Shown: piece after piece, positions 8,449 through 17,700 of the stretch
Layout of the letters: each line of letters opens with the position of its first letter
How positions within the stretch are numbered: position 1 is the stretch's first letter
Source: an uncultured Bacteroidales bacterium
GTDB taxonomy: Bacteria > Bacteroidota > Bacteroidia > Bacteroidales > F082
Direction: 5' to 3'
Assembly (NCBI GenBank): GCA_937877465.1
Contig: CALFIT010000300.1
Span: forward strand, 1-33,420
Length of the DNA: 33,420 nt
The notes under the pieces: generated by a model
What the model was told of the DNA's origin: nothing
The model's database searches: none
What the model saw: the letters and a program-made list of their open reading frames with translations, nothing else
Position numbers and translations under genes: made by a program

Positions 8449-9339
8449 ATGAAAAGATTGCATAAGTTACTGGTTGTTACGGCTTTTGCCTTTCTTGCCT
8501 CATGCACCGAGGATATAGTGATTGATGTCGAGGAAGGCGAGCCTATGATTGGCGTTGAGGCTACGTTTACCGACGAGTTGAAGCACCATGAGGCCGTTTT
8601 GAGCTATACGGCCGATTTCTACAACAAGGACGAAATCCGCATGGTGACAGGAGCCACGGTTTACGTCACCGATGGCGTGGATACCGTTTATTATTATGAG
8701 GACGAGACTTTGGAAGGCCATTATTTCACCGACCTTGCGGCAGGTCACAAGAACACGCTCTACCGTTTTTGCGTCGACGTGGCTGATGCGCATGGCGAGC
8801 CTATCCATCTCTTTGCCGAGAGCCTGATGCCCGACAACGTGGAAAGCATCGACAGCTTGGTCATCAAGCATTTCAACGGACCCAACGACTCCGTCCCGAC
8901 CGTGTTTTTCTTCGATACCATAGAATGGATGTATCCTTATTTCCAAAGCCTTCCCGACCCGAGCATTGTCTACATGCCCATGGTCGTGAAGAACGACACG
9001 CTGCTCACCGACACGCTGACCGACCGCATGATGATTCCCGTGGGCGGTTATGCCGGCTATTACATCAACGGGCCTGAGATGCAGGCGGCCAACAAGGAAA
9101 TCCCCATCGGCTACTACCGTCGGTCGAAGCTCCGCGATGGCGACCACTTCAAGGTGGGTCTTTACAGCATCCCGCAGGATTATCTGGTGTTTGTCTACAG
9201 CATGATGATGTCGTCGGGCAGCAATCCCATGTTGGGTGCGCCGGCCAATGTGAGCACCAACATCCAACCCGAAGGTGAAGGCGTGGGCTGGTTCCTCACG
9301 GCTTCTGTCGTTACGGCAGAGACCGTTTTCCGAAAATGA
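8449..9339 (+). CDS. DUF4249-family lipoprotein (first of two)
   Basis: A 296-residue protein with a lipoprotein signal: basic MKRLHKLL, hydrophobic stretch, lipobox LASC (lipidated Cys at 19), then TEDIVIDVEEGEP. The mature part follows the DUF4249 pattern: an opening beta-domain (IGVEATFTDELKHHEAVLSY; TGATVYVTDG), then a second half with GGYAGYYINGPEM and SIPQDYLVFVY, ending in GVGWFLTAS. Proteins of this family sit beside TonB receptors and probably form a surface lid or binding partner analogous to SusD. That role rests on context, not biochemistry. It starts 5 nt after the receptor stop and overlaps the next gene by 4 nt, so the three genes are probably translationally linked. Confidence 0.85.
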   Translation: MKRLHKLLVVTAFAFLASCTEDIVIDVEEGEPMIGVEATFTDELKHHEAVLSYTADFYNKDEIRMVTGATVYVTDGVDTVYYYEDETLEGHYFTDLAAGHKNTLYRFCVDVADAHGEPIHLFAESLMPDNVESIDSLVIKHFNGPNDSVPTVFFFDTIEWMYPYFQSLPDPSIVYMPMVVKNDTLLTDTLTDRMMIPVGGYAGYYINGPEMQAANKEIPIGYYRRSKLRDGDHFKVGLYSIPQDYLVFVYSMMMSSGSNPMLGAPANVSTNIQPEGEGVGWFLTASVVTAETVFRK

Positions 9340-10259
9340 ATGGCGCCATGAAGACGAAGGCACAACATATCGCCCTGCTTGCCGGTCTTTGCCTGATGGC
9401 CGTGTCGTGTACCGAGGAAATCGTCATGGACCTGCCCGAAGGCCGCAAAGTGCCCGTGGTGGAAGGCTCGTTGACCGACGAATACAAACGCCACGAGGTG
9501 ATTTTGAGCTATTCTTCCGAGCTTTATTCCTCTGATTTCGAGATGATTCCGGGAGCCGTGGTGTATGCCGTGAATGGCGACGACACGATTTGGTTTTACG
9601 AACAGGCCGACAATCCGGGCCATTACCTGACGGATTCGGTGGCGGGCAAGCGGCGGCATTGGTATCACCTTGAGGTGAACGTGGAGGAAAACACGCTCTT
9701 TTCGAGGCCCATCCGCATGTATGCCGACGTGAAAATGCCCGACAACGCCGAAGGCATCGATTCTGTGGGCTTGCTGCCCAAGCGCGACGAAAACGACATC
9801 CCTTTGGTCGACGACGAGGCGGCGGTGTGCGTGTGCCCTTATTTCCAGACCCTTGCCGACTCGTCCATAGTCTACAATGTGGAACTCTACCTGAACGGCG
9901 TGCGATTCAAGAACCGGCCTTCAAAGCTGTTCCAACTGTTTCCCATGCAAGGCTATGCGGGCTATTATTTCAACGGGCCTGAGATGTTGCAGGACAACAT
10001 CGAGATCCCCGTGGGCATCATGAACAAGTCGTATCTCAAGGAGGGCGACGTGGTGAAAGTGAAGCTCTACAGCATCTCGAAGGATTACCTTTATTTCCTT
10101 GTGGGACAGAAACTTGCCGTCGGTGTCAATCCAGCGATGGGCGCTTTTCCGGCGATGTTCACCAACGTCTTCTCCAACTGCGATGCCATCGGTTGGTTCA
10201 GCGCCACCTCGGTCATCGAAGGCGAGGGAATCTATCACGAGTCGGTGTTTGAGGAATAG
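9336..10259 (+). CDS. DUF4249-family lipoprotein (second, diverged tandem copy)
   Basis: The ATG at 9336 overlaps the previous stop in an ATGA junction. A second in-frame ATG at 9348 gives a cleaner lipoprotein signal (MKTKAQHIALLAGLCLMAVSC) and may be the true start. The lipobox is MAVSC. The protein is a paralogue of the preceding one along its whole length: EGSLTDEYKRHEVILSYSSE, GYAGYYFNGPEM, LYSISKDYLYFLV, NPAMGAFPAMFTN and IGWFSATS all have counterparts. The sequences have diverged well beyond a recent duplication, suggesting different ligands or two subunits serving one receptor. A hairpin terminator follows the stop. Surface location is inferred from the signal and family. Confidence 0.84.
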   Translation: MNGAMKTKAQHIALLAGLCLMAVSCTEEIVMDLPEGRKVPVVEGSLTDEYKRHEVILSYSSELYSSDFEMIPGAVVYAVNGDDTIWFYEQADNPGHYLTDSVAGKRRHWYHLEVNVEENTLFSRPIRMYADVKMPDNAEGIDSVGLLPKRDENDIPLVDDEAAVCVCPYFQTLADSSIVYNVELYLNGVRFKNRPSKLFQLFPMQGYAGYYFNGPEMLQDNIEIPVGIMNKSYLKEGDVVKVKLYSISKDYLYFLVGQKLAVGVNPAMGAFPAMFTNVFSNCDAIGWFSATSVIEGEGIYHESVFEE

Positions 10260-10271
10260 GCGGCGCGTCGC

Positions 10272-10325
10272 ACGACAAAAAGAGAGGCGGCCTCGTCAGT
10301 CGAGGTCGCCTCTTGTCGTAGTTTT
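10272..10325. terminator. Bidirectional terminator between DUF4249 gene and C25 protease
   Basis: A 12-bp stem (10284-10295 with 10301-10312, one G-T wobble, loop TCAGT) is flanked by a further pairing of ACGACA (10272-10277) with TGTCGT (10314-10319). A T-run follows on the + side and the AAAAA at 10277-10281 supplies the U-run for the minus strand. It suits ending both convergent units. Confidence 0.8.
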
Positions 10326-10335
10326 GTGGGATTTC

Positions 10336-13300
10336 TTACTTCACCACGACCTTCTCGATGCGCACTTGCGTGCCCGTGGTCAGGCGGAGGAAGTAAACGC
10401 CCTTGGCCATGCCGTCGACGTTGATTTCCACGATGCCTTGGGCATTGCCGTTGGCCACCATCTGGCCCATGTCGTTATACATGGCGTAGGCGATTCCCGT
10501 GTTGCCCGCGCTGATGTACAAGGTGTTGCTGACGGGGTTGGGATAGATGTTCACCTCGTCGAGGTTCTCTTCCATGCCAAGCTCGGCCTTGGCGACGATG
10601 CATTCGGGGACGCTGAGTCCGTCGCTGTATTCGGCCACGACGCAGTAGGAGTAGTAGTCCTCGGTGTAGACCACGTCAGAGTAGTTGGCCACGGCTGTTT
10701 CGCCGATTTGGAGTCCGTTGCGGTAGACGGTGAAGCTGATGGCGCCTTCGGGAGCATCCCAAGTCAGGGTGATGTTGCCGTCGTTCACCTCGGCTACGAG
10801 GTTCTCGACGGGGTCGTAGGTGCGACCGGCGCCGCAGTTGCAGTCAAACTCGTAATGCAGGCTTGACGACGGGCTGGGGCAGTCGTAGATGAGTTCGCCG
10901 CTTTCGTAACGCACCGTGAACGAGCATTCGCTGGTGTAAGAACCCGAAATCCAGCTCAAGGTGACGTGTACGCCGTTGCCGATGTCGAGGGTGTAGGTGG
11001 CCGTGCTGCCGCTGCTGATGGTAAGCTCCTGTTGGGGCGTGCCATCGTCGAACGACACAACGAGTCTGTTGCCGTTCCAACCGTCGCCGTAGGAGTCGCT
11101 CAGGCTAAAGACGACGCCGCAGGAGTTCTTCATGACGAAGCTGCCTTCAGCGGTCAAGCCGCCGTCGGCCTCCATCGCGAAGTCGACCGTGATAGGCTCG
11201 GATGTGGGACAGCTGGCGTCAATCAGGAGGTTGAACACGCAAGTGGCCACGCCTTCGGGGTCGATGGTGCCGATTTCGATGCTCGGGTTCAGGAGGGTGA
11301 CATATTCGCTGGTGCAGGCAACGGTGGCGATGGCGTTGGTGGCCATGTAGTGGCCTGTGTTCTTGAAGTTGGCCACGAGGGTCACGGTCTCGCCCGGGAC
11401 GTAGTTGCCGCTCCAAGTGGTGCCCACATAGTCGAGGTTGGCTTGGCCGGCGGTGACGAAGACCTTTCCGCTCCAGGTCTGCCGACCGTCGGTCATCGTG
11501 ACGTCGATTTGGAAACGGGTGCCGTCTTCAACGCCTTCGGCCACGATGAAGCTGAAGGCATTGGCAAGCGTGGTGGTCTCGTCGACAGCCAGGACGGGGA
11601 ACGATGCCGTGCCGTTGATGATGTTCATGCGGTCGTCGGTGCAAGTGAGGGCGACCTCGGTGTCGCCGTTGGTCGACTCAACGCCCACGTTCTTGAAGGT
11701 CATGCTCATGCTTGTTTCCATGTTGACGGGAGCGAAGTTAGGCGTATAGTTGTCGATGGTGATGAAGGGGCCTTCGGCAGGTTGGATCTCCACGGGGATG
11801 ATTTCGGTCACCTTGTTGTAGCCGATGATGGTCATCGTGGCGATGCCCACATTGTTGAGGGCGGGGAAGTTGAGCGTGCAAGTGCCGTCGACGACGTAGC
11901 CCGAGGCAATCGCCTCGCCGTCCATCGAGAGGGTGGCGATGCCGAAGGCGGTGTTTTCGACGTTGACTTCAATGCTAGTCATGCCAAGCATGAGGCTCGT
12001 GGGGTTGCAAATGGCGTTCATCTCGGTCGGGTCGTCGGAGCGGAACATCAGGCTCGGGTCGCCGAAGAGGATCCATGAGTTGTGGGTCTCGCCTTGGTCG
12101 CCTGGCTCGGCGTCAAGGATATATTCGTTGCCGTTCAGGAAGATGCCGCCCAAGGTGTGGTGGAAGAGCGGCGTGTTGCCGTTGCGCCATTCGGCGAGGA
12201 TGTCGTTCATCTCGTCTTGGCCCCATTGCGGAGGTGTCCAAGGCTGCGAAATCCAGCTGAACATGCCGCCGATGGCGCCTGTGGGGGCACCGGTGGTGTT
12301 GTTCGTGGCACGCATCCAAGTTTCGCCAAAGCAAGGCTGGCTGTGGTTGAACTTACCGTTGAGGCAAGCCACGGAAACGACGAAGGGCCACATGTAGTCG
12401 TTGGTCAGGGCATTGACGTGGCTGTTGCTGTAGTTGCAAACGCCCCAGCTCACTTCGCTGCCGTGGTTGCAATAGTTGACCATGCCCTTGCCAGCGTTGA
12501 AGTCTTGCGACAGCTGCGAGGCGGTGGGGTTGGTCACGCCGGAGTGACGGCGGGTGATGTCGTCGTAGGTGTAGTGTAACAAGGTGTCGCGGATGTAGTC
12601 GATGTGGACATAGTCGGCCTCGGGGCCGTTGCCGCCGTTGTGGCCGTTGGTGGCGCCGTCGGTCGAGCCGATGCCCACGCCCATGTCGAGCCAGTCGACG
12701 TCGGCTTGGATGTCGCGCTCGTAGTAGAGCACCTTATTAATATGGTTCTGCAAGTCGGCCATGCTCTCCACCGAGAAACGTCCGACGAAGGCTTCCAGAT
12801 AGTAGTCGTTGCCTTCGAGCATGCAGAGCCAGTTGTCGGAGCAGTAGCCGCTCATCGAATGGGGCGTGTTGTCGGCGTAGTCGCCCACGAGCAGGATGTA
12901 GGTCAGGTTCTCCTCAGGGTTGTTGTAGAGTTCCTGGATGTAGCTCTTGAAGTTGTTGGCGTTGTTGCCACCCAACTCAGAGATGCTCTTGATGGTGGTG
13001 GGACGGCCCGATTGGTTCTTCCATGCCACAAATTCCGACATGGCCTCGACGTATTGGTCGGGGCAGATGACGAGCATGGAGCCGCCTTCGGTGGTGAAGG
13101 AATATTTCTCGGCGGTTTCGCCGTAGTTGATGAAACGGCGGCTGTAGCCGGCGGCCATTTCGGGGGCTACCTTGACGGTGCCTTTCTTGCGGTTCAGCTT
13201 CGGGTTCTCGCCGTTGTCGCTCACCTTCTTCATCTCGATGGTCAGGTTATGGTAGACGCGGAGGGTCTTCGTCACGGGGTTGTAGGCGAAGGGCGTCACC

Positions 13301-13806
13301 ATGATGTTCTGGCCACGGAAGTCGCGGACGATGTAAGGGGCTTCCAGATAGGCTTGGGCAGCCGGATAGAAAGCGTCTTGGCTGTACATCTCGCCGTAGG
13401 TGTAGGGCACGGTCGCGGGGTCGATCTGACGGCTGAAGTTACCCTTCGAAGGGGCAATCTCGACGCCAGGATAGTCCGTGAACTCGCTTTGGGTAACATA
13501 GACTTCCATCTCGGCCATGTCACCGATGATGACCGGCACGGGGAAGTGCGGAAGATTGGGAGCGCCGGCTTCGAGGGTCTCAGGCATCTTCGGAACCGAA
13601 ACGATGTGCTGGGTGCCTTCGGGGGTCTCCACTCTCGTCAAATAGAAGCCCGACAGCGAGAAGTCGACGACGACCTGTTGCTCGCTGCTCGAAATCAACT
13701 TGACCTCAGGCTTGGCAGGATTGCTCTTGCCGATGCCCGTCCATTGTTGGGCGAATGCCATGACTGACAAGGCCACAAACATGAGGGATAAAACGGTTTT
13801 TTTCAT
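10336..13806 (-). CDS. Secreted C25 (gingipain-type) cysteine protease with type IX sorting domain
   Basis: A 1156-residue precursor. Signal peptide MKKTVLSLMFVALSVMAFAQ; propeptide to about residue 220; C25 catalytic domain about 235-590. Presumed catalytic residues are His448 in NYCNHGSEVSWG and Cys481 in VVSVACLNGKF. Their 33-residue spacing equals that of Porphyromonas RgpB (His211/Cys244). Two or three Ig/CARDB-like beta domains follow, then a SYGDGWNG module (about 897-985), a fibronectin III domain (about 1000-1080) and a C-terminal domain from NIYPNPVSNTLY to GVYFLRLTTGTQVRIEKVVVK, the type IX export and surface-attachment signal. The role is extracellular protein degradation; whether it prefers Arg, Lys or other residues cannot be told. 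It has its own -7 element, and the 13 nt before the ATG match those of the other C25 gene in the window. Confidence 0.93.
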   Translation of the reverse strand: MKKTVLSLMFVALSVMAFAQQWTGIGKSNPAKPEVKLISSSEQQVVVDFSLSGFYLTRVETPEGTQHIVSVPKMPETLEAGAPNLPHFPVPVIIGDMAEMEVYVTQSEFTDYPGVEIAPSKGNFSRQIDPATVPYTYGEMYSQDAFYPAAQAYLEAPYIVRDFRGQNIMVTPFAYNPVTKTLRVYHNLTIEMKKVSDNGENPKLNRKKGTVKVAPEMAAGYSRRFINYGETAEKYSFTTEGGSMLVICPDQYVEAMSEFVAWKNQSGRPTTIKSISELGGNNANNFKSYIQELYNNPEENLTYILLVGDYADNTPHSMSGYCSDNWLCMLEGNDYYLEAFVGRFSVESMADLQNHINKVLYYERDIQADVDWLDMGVGIGSTDGATNGHNGGNGPEADYVHIDYIRDTLLHYTYDDITRRHSGVTNPTASQLSQDFNAGKGMVNYCNHGSEVSWGVCNYSNSHVNALTNDYMWPFVVSVACLNGKFNHSQPCFGETWMRATNNTTGAPTGAIGGMFSWISQPWTPPQWGQDEMNDILAEWRNGNTPLFHHTLGGIFLNGNEYILDAEPGDQGETHNSWILFGDPSLMFRSDDPTEMNAICNPTSLMLGMTSIEVNVENTAFGIATLSMDGEAIASGYVVDGTCTLNFPALNNVGIATMTIIGYNKVTEIIPVEIQPAEGPFITIDNYTPNFAPVNMETSMSMTFKNVGVESTNGDTEVALTCTDDRMNIINGTASFPVLAVDETTTLANAFSFIVAEGVEDGTRFQIDVTMTDGRQTWSGKVFVTAGQANLDYVGTTWSGNYVPGETVTLVANFKNTGHYMATNAIATVACTSEYVTLLNPSIEIGTIDPEGVATCVFNLLIDASCPTSEPITVDFAMEADGGLTAEGSFVMKNSCGVVFSLSDSYGDGWNGNRLVVSFDDGTPQQELTISSGSTATYTLDIGNGVHVTLSWISGSYTSECSFTVRYESGELIYDCPSPSSSLHYEFDCNCGAGRTYDPVENLVAEVNDGNITLTWDAPEGAISFTVYRNGLQIGETAVANYSDVVYTEDYYSYCVVAEYSDGLSVPECIVAKAELGMEENLDEVNIYPNPVSNTLYISAGNTGIAYAMYNDMGQMVANGNAQGIVEINVDGMAKGVYFLRLTTGTQVRIEKVVVK

Positions 13807-13854
13807 TTTGTGATGAATTAGATTAAAAAATAGTGATCTGTCTTTTTAAGGCGA

Positions 13855-13862
13855 CAAAGATA
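13855..13862 (-). promoter_or_regulatory. -7 element for the first C25 protease gene
   Basis: On the minus strand TATCTTTG matches TAnnTTTG. It ends 48 nt before the ATG at 13806, giving a leader of about 40 nt that finishes with AATTCATCACAAA(A) before the start codon. Confidence 0.6.
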
Positions 13863-13901
13863 CAAATCTTTTTGTTTTCCTTTGGCCTCGATGGGAATAA
13901 A

Positions 13902-13934
13902 TTTGGCCTACTCGAACTTTTTTGTTTACTTTTG
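13902..13934 (+). promoter_or_regulatory. Promoter of the TerB-DnaJ gene with both -33 and -7 elements
   Basis: TTTG at 13902-13905 and TACTTTTG at 13927-13934 are separated by 21 nt, the best complete Bacteroidota-type promoter in the window. The expected start of transcription near 13941 rules out the upstream in-frame TTG at 13922 and supports the ATG at 13961. Confidence 0.7.
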
Positions 13935-13960
13935 CCGCCCGAATCAAAACTAATCGAGCC

Positions 13961-14695
13961 ATGGGATTCTTTCTGAAACTGATCTTGACAGGCTTGGGCT
14001 GGTCGTTTGGCGGTCCCTTGGGTGGCATCATCGGCTATGCCATCGGTAGCCTTTTCTCAAGCAAAAGCCCGCGAACCCTCCGTTCTGAGGTAAGTGAGCA
14101 ATTCGGCAACACCGAGGAGAAACGCGACTTCAACGTGACGCTTTTGGTGCTTTCGGCTGCCGTGATGAAGGCCGACGGCAACGTGAAGCGGTCGGAATTG
14201 GATTATGTGAAGCGTTTCTTCCTGCAAAACTTCGGGCAGCAACGCGCCGAGACCTACATCAAGATGCTGCGCGAGATTCTGGAGAAGGACTACAACCTTT
14301 ACGAGGTCAGCCAGCAGGTGGGACAGCACATGGACTATTCTTCGCGCCTGCAACTCCTTCATTATCTGTTTGGTATCGCCCAAGCCGACGGCAACATCTC
14401 GCCCGAGGAACTCAGCGTCATCAACACGATTTCCGATTACATGGGCCTCACCAACAGCGATTTCCAGTCGGTGAAGGCGATGTTCATCCGCGAAACCGAC
14501 AGTGCCTACAAGATCCTCGGCGTCGATTCTTCGGCCACCGACGAGGAGGTGAAACGGGCCTACCGCGAGATGGCGAAGAAGAACCACCCCGACATGGTGA
14601 GCAACCTCGGCGAGGAGGTGCGGCAGGCCGCCGAGAAGAAGTTCCAAGAGGTGAACGCGGCCTACGAAACCATCAAGAAACAACGAGGTCTATAA
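13961..14695 (+). CDS. TerB-DnaJ co-chaperone (DjlA-like)
   Basis: A 244-residue protein. The N terminus MGFFLKLILTGLGWSFGGPLGGIIGYAIGSLF is a glycine-rich hydrophobic segment that probably anchors it in the inner membrane. Residues about 50-165 form a TerB-type helical domain (NVTLLVLSAAVMKADGNVKRSEL; HYLFGIAQADGNISPEEL, the paired DG motifs). A C-terminal J domain (about 178-240) carries HPD at 209-211 and should stimulate DnaK ATPase. This order is that of DjlA. The promoter shows that ATG 13961, not an upstream TTG, is the start. The gene lies alone on the + strand between two minus-strand secreted proteases and ends in a perfect 18-bp inverted repeat. A link with those exported proteins is possible but unproven. 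Confidence 0.9.
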   Translation: MGFFLKLILTGLGWSFGGPLGGIIGYAIGSLFSSKSPRTLRSEVSEQFGNTEEKRDFNVTLLVLSAAVMKADGNVKRSELDYVKRFFLQNFGQQRAETYIKMLREILEKDYNLYEVSQQVGQHMDYSSRLQLLHYLFGIAQADGNISPEELSVINTISDYMGLTNSDFQSVKAMFIRETDSAYKILGVDSSATDEEVKRAYREMAKKNHPDMVSNLGEEVRQAAEKKFQEVNAAYETIKKQRGL

Positions 14696-14733
14696 ACGAG
14701 AAAAGGCAGCCAGTCGGCTGCCTTTTCTCGTTT
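14694..14733. terminator. Perfect 18-bp inverted repeat, bidirectional terminator
   Basis: The arms 14694-14711 and 14716-14733 are exactly complementary around the loop AGTC. The arms begin AAACGAGAAAAGG and end CCTTTTCTCGTTT, so each strand has its own U-rich side. The left arm overlaps the last two bases of the TerB-DnaJ TAA stop, and the right arm ends 11 nt before the stop of the convergent protease gene. Confidence 0.85.
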
Positions 14734-14744
14734 GAAGGAGGTCT

Positions 14745-17700
14745 TTATTCCACGACGACCTTTTCGACGCGCACTTGCGTGCCCGTGGTCAGGCGGAGGA
14801 AGTAGACGCCCTTGGCCATGCCGCTGACGTTGATTTCAGCGTTGCCGTTGGCGTTGCCGTTGGCCACCATCTGGCCCATGCCGTTGAACATCATGTAGCT
14901 GTATTCGGCATTGCCGCCGTTGACGTACAGGGTGTTGTTGACGGGGTTGGGATAGATGCTCAGGCCTTCTATCGTGTTCTCTTCCACGCCGACGGTGCCG
15001 ACGTTGACGGTGATGTAGGAGGCCGTCGAATAGTGGCCGTTGCCGTCGGTGGCCACCACACTGTAGGTGTACACGCCGTCTGCCACGTTGTCGTTGTAGG
15101 TGGTGCCGGCTTGGTTGGCCAATTCCTGACCGTTGCGACGGATGATGTAGGCCGTTGCGCCCGAAGCGGCATCCCAAGTCAGGCTGACGTTGTTGCCGCT
15201 GATGGTGGCCTCAAGGTTGTTGACGGGGTCGAGGGCGGATGTCACGTTGGTGGGCGGGAATTGGATGTCGTCGACCCATGCGCAGTCGCTGCCGTTGCTC
15301 ACGCTGCCGTCTTTCGTGTAGCTCCACTTGAAGGTGTGCGTGCCGGTGGTCACGGCATACGATTCCATGCTCCAAGCCACTTCGCCCGACCAGTTGTCTT
15401 GCTCTGCATTGTCGATGTAGAAGTGCAGCTTGTCGTAATTGCTTTCGGAAGAGACTTTCTTGTAGAAGCTGACCACGCCGTTGGCCAAGATGTCGACGGT
15501 GAGGATGAGGTCGCTCTGTTGGCTGTTGGAGATGGAGCCTGACTTGGCGCTGTGGTCGCCGCTGTTGGCTTCGCCGGTCACGATGACCCAGTTGGCCGAG
15601 CCGCCAAACTGCCAGTTGTACATGCTGAAGTCGCCCGTCTCGAAGCCTTCCACGATGTTGCCCACGGTGACGATGTAGGAACCGTCAATCGCATAGTGGC
15701 CGGCGTTCAGCAGGTAAGGAATCTCGTAGGTCGAGCCGATTTCGACATTGCTGCCCACGGTGAGGTTGACGTCGATGGTGACGGTTGCGCCGGCAGCGAT
15801 GGTGCCTAATTCGTAGACATTGTTTTCAAAGGTGAGGTCGTCGGAGCTGGAATACACTTGGAAGATGGCGTCGTTGGCATCGGCTTCGCCGACGTTGGTG
15901 AGCGCGAAGGTGATGGTGGCCGAGCCGCCTGGGGTGAGGTCGGTGTTGCTGATGTCGTCGACGGCAAACTCAGGAGCGCTGAAGGTCAGGTTGAACTTGC
16001 TCTCCCAAACGTCGCTGCCCGAAGTGCAGGTGACGAAGAACTGGACCTTGGTGCCGTTGGGGATGTAGTTGGCCACATCGAAGACGAAGTCGTTGATGTC
16101 GACGGTGGCATCGGGGCCGAGGGAAGCAACGGTGGCGTTGTAGTTCACCATGGTGATGTATTCCGACTCGGTGCTCAGCGTGACGTTGATGTTGTTGGCC
16201 GTCTGCACGCCCACGTTCTTCAAGGTGACGATGGGGTTGACGGTGGCACCCGAAACGGTGTTGTCGCATTGCACGTTGTTGTAGACGATATAGGCGCCTT
16301 CCAAGGACGCGGCAGGAATGGTGGCGATGTAAGGCACATGTTGCGGATGGGTCACGCAGATGGTGACGTCGCCGCCGCTCAAGACGGGTTCGATGGTGAT
16401 GTCAGCCGATCCTTCCTCGCCGATGAGTCCGACGCCGTGAAGCACGCCGTCCTTGCTGATGGCCACATACGAGCCTGGGTAGGCCGAAACGTTGAAGAAG
16501 TCGATGCCGATAGGCAGGGTGGGCATGTGGCTCACGTCATTGTCGGTAGGCTCAATGCGGAAAGGCATCACGGAGCCGTCGCCGAGGGCGTGGTAGGCTT
16601 GCCAGTAGTAGGTCGGGTTGCTGTGGGTCTGGTAGTTGCCGGCATGGGCGTAGCAAACGGCGAGGTTGCCAAGGAACGGGATGGAGGAAACGGTGTTGTA
16701 GGTGTCGTCCATCCAAGTGCCGTCGTAAACGCCGGTCGACGATTCCTCGACGGTAGGCGTGGCACCGCCGTGGGTGTTGGTGGCACCCACGCCAAAGTAG
16801 TAGTCCTCATACCAATAGGTGCTGGGGCAGGAGCCGATGTAGGCATAGGCGCCTCTCGTGTTGGTGCGAATCATGGCTTCGCCGAAGCAAACGCTTGAGT
16901 AGCCCCAGTCGGCGGCCAAGCAGCAGTTGCCCATGGCCAGGAAAGGCATGCCCTCGTTGGTGAAGCTGCTGCAGTTGCTTACCGAAAGGCCGGGTTCATA
17001 CCAGCCAGTTTCCGAGCCGTGAGCTGTGTAGTTCACGAAGCTGACGCCCGTGTTGAGCGAAGCGTAGCAGTTGGAGTAAGGCTGTTGGAGGAACACGTTG
17101 ACGTCGTTGAGTCCGTGCTCGGCGTTGTAGTAATAGGTCGTGGCATAGTTGATGGTGGGTTGGGCCACGGTGGGGTTCCAGCTGCTGTCCCATCCGGCGA
17201 TGAGCAACACATTGCTCAGGTAGTCGGTGTTGCGGTTGGGGCTGAGGAACTGGTCTCTTTCGTACCACAGGGTCTTGGTGATGATGTTCTGCATCTGTTC
17301 CACGGTTTGGGCGCACATGCGGCTGTGGAAGATGTCGGGGTAGTAGTCGCTGTCGACGCTCGAATAGTTCAGGTCGGTGACTTTCGAGGTCTGGCTGCCG
17401 GTGGCGCTGGCGGCCACTTGCTCCTTGTCGCCAAAGATGATGACGAACGACGGGGCGTCTTCGGCATACTTGCTTTGGATGAAGCTGCGGATGGCGGAGG
17501 CACTGGTGCCTATTTCGTCGGTGTAGTTCACGTCCATGTAGAAGCCTTTCAGGGTCTTCCATTCAATCCAATCCTGCATGCAGTCCTCGAACATGCGGTT
17601 GGCGATGACCAACATCTTCACGGGAGCGTTCCAAAGGTCGGGGTGCTCGTCGTAGACGTCGTCTCTCCAGTTGAACATCTGGCGGTAGACGCCGACGAAG

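Noticed and set aside
10966..13767. Long plus-strand frames (370 and 387 codons) opposite the first C25 protease
   Set aside because: Compositional shadows rich in Val, Gly and His. The minus-strand protein has signal peptide, catalytic dyad and sorting domain.
13922..13960. TTG start giving a longer TerB-DnaJ protein
   Set aside because: It lies inside the promoter, before the likely transcription start; ATG 13961 begins the conserved MGFFLK segment.
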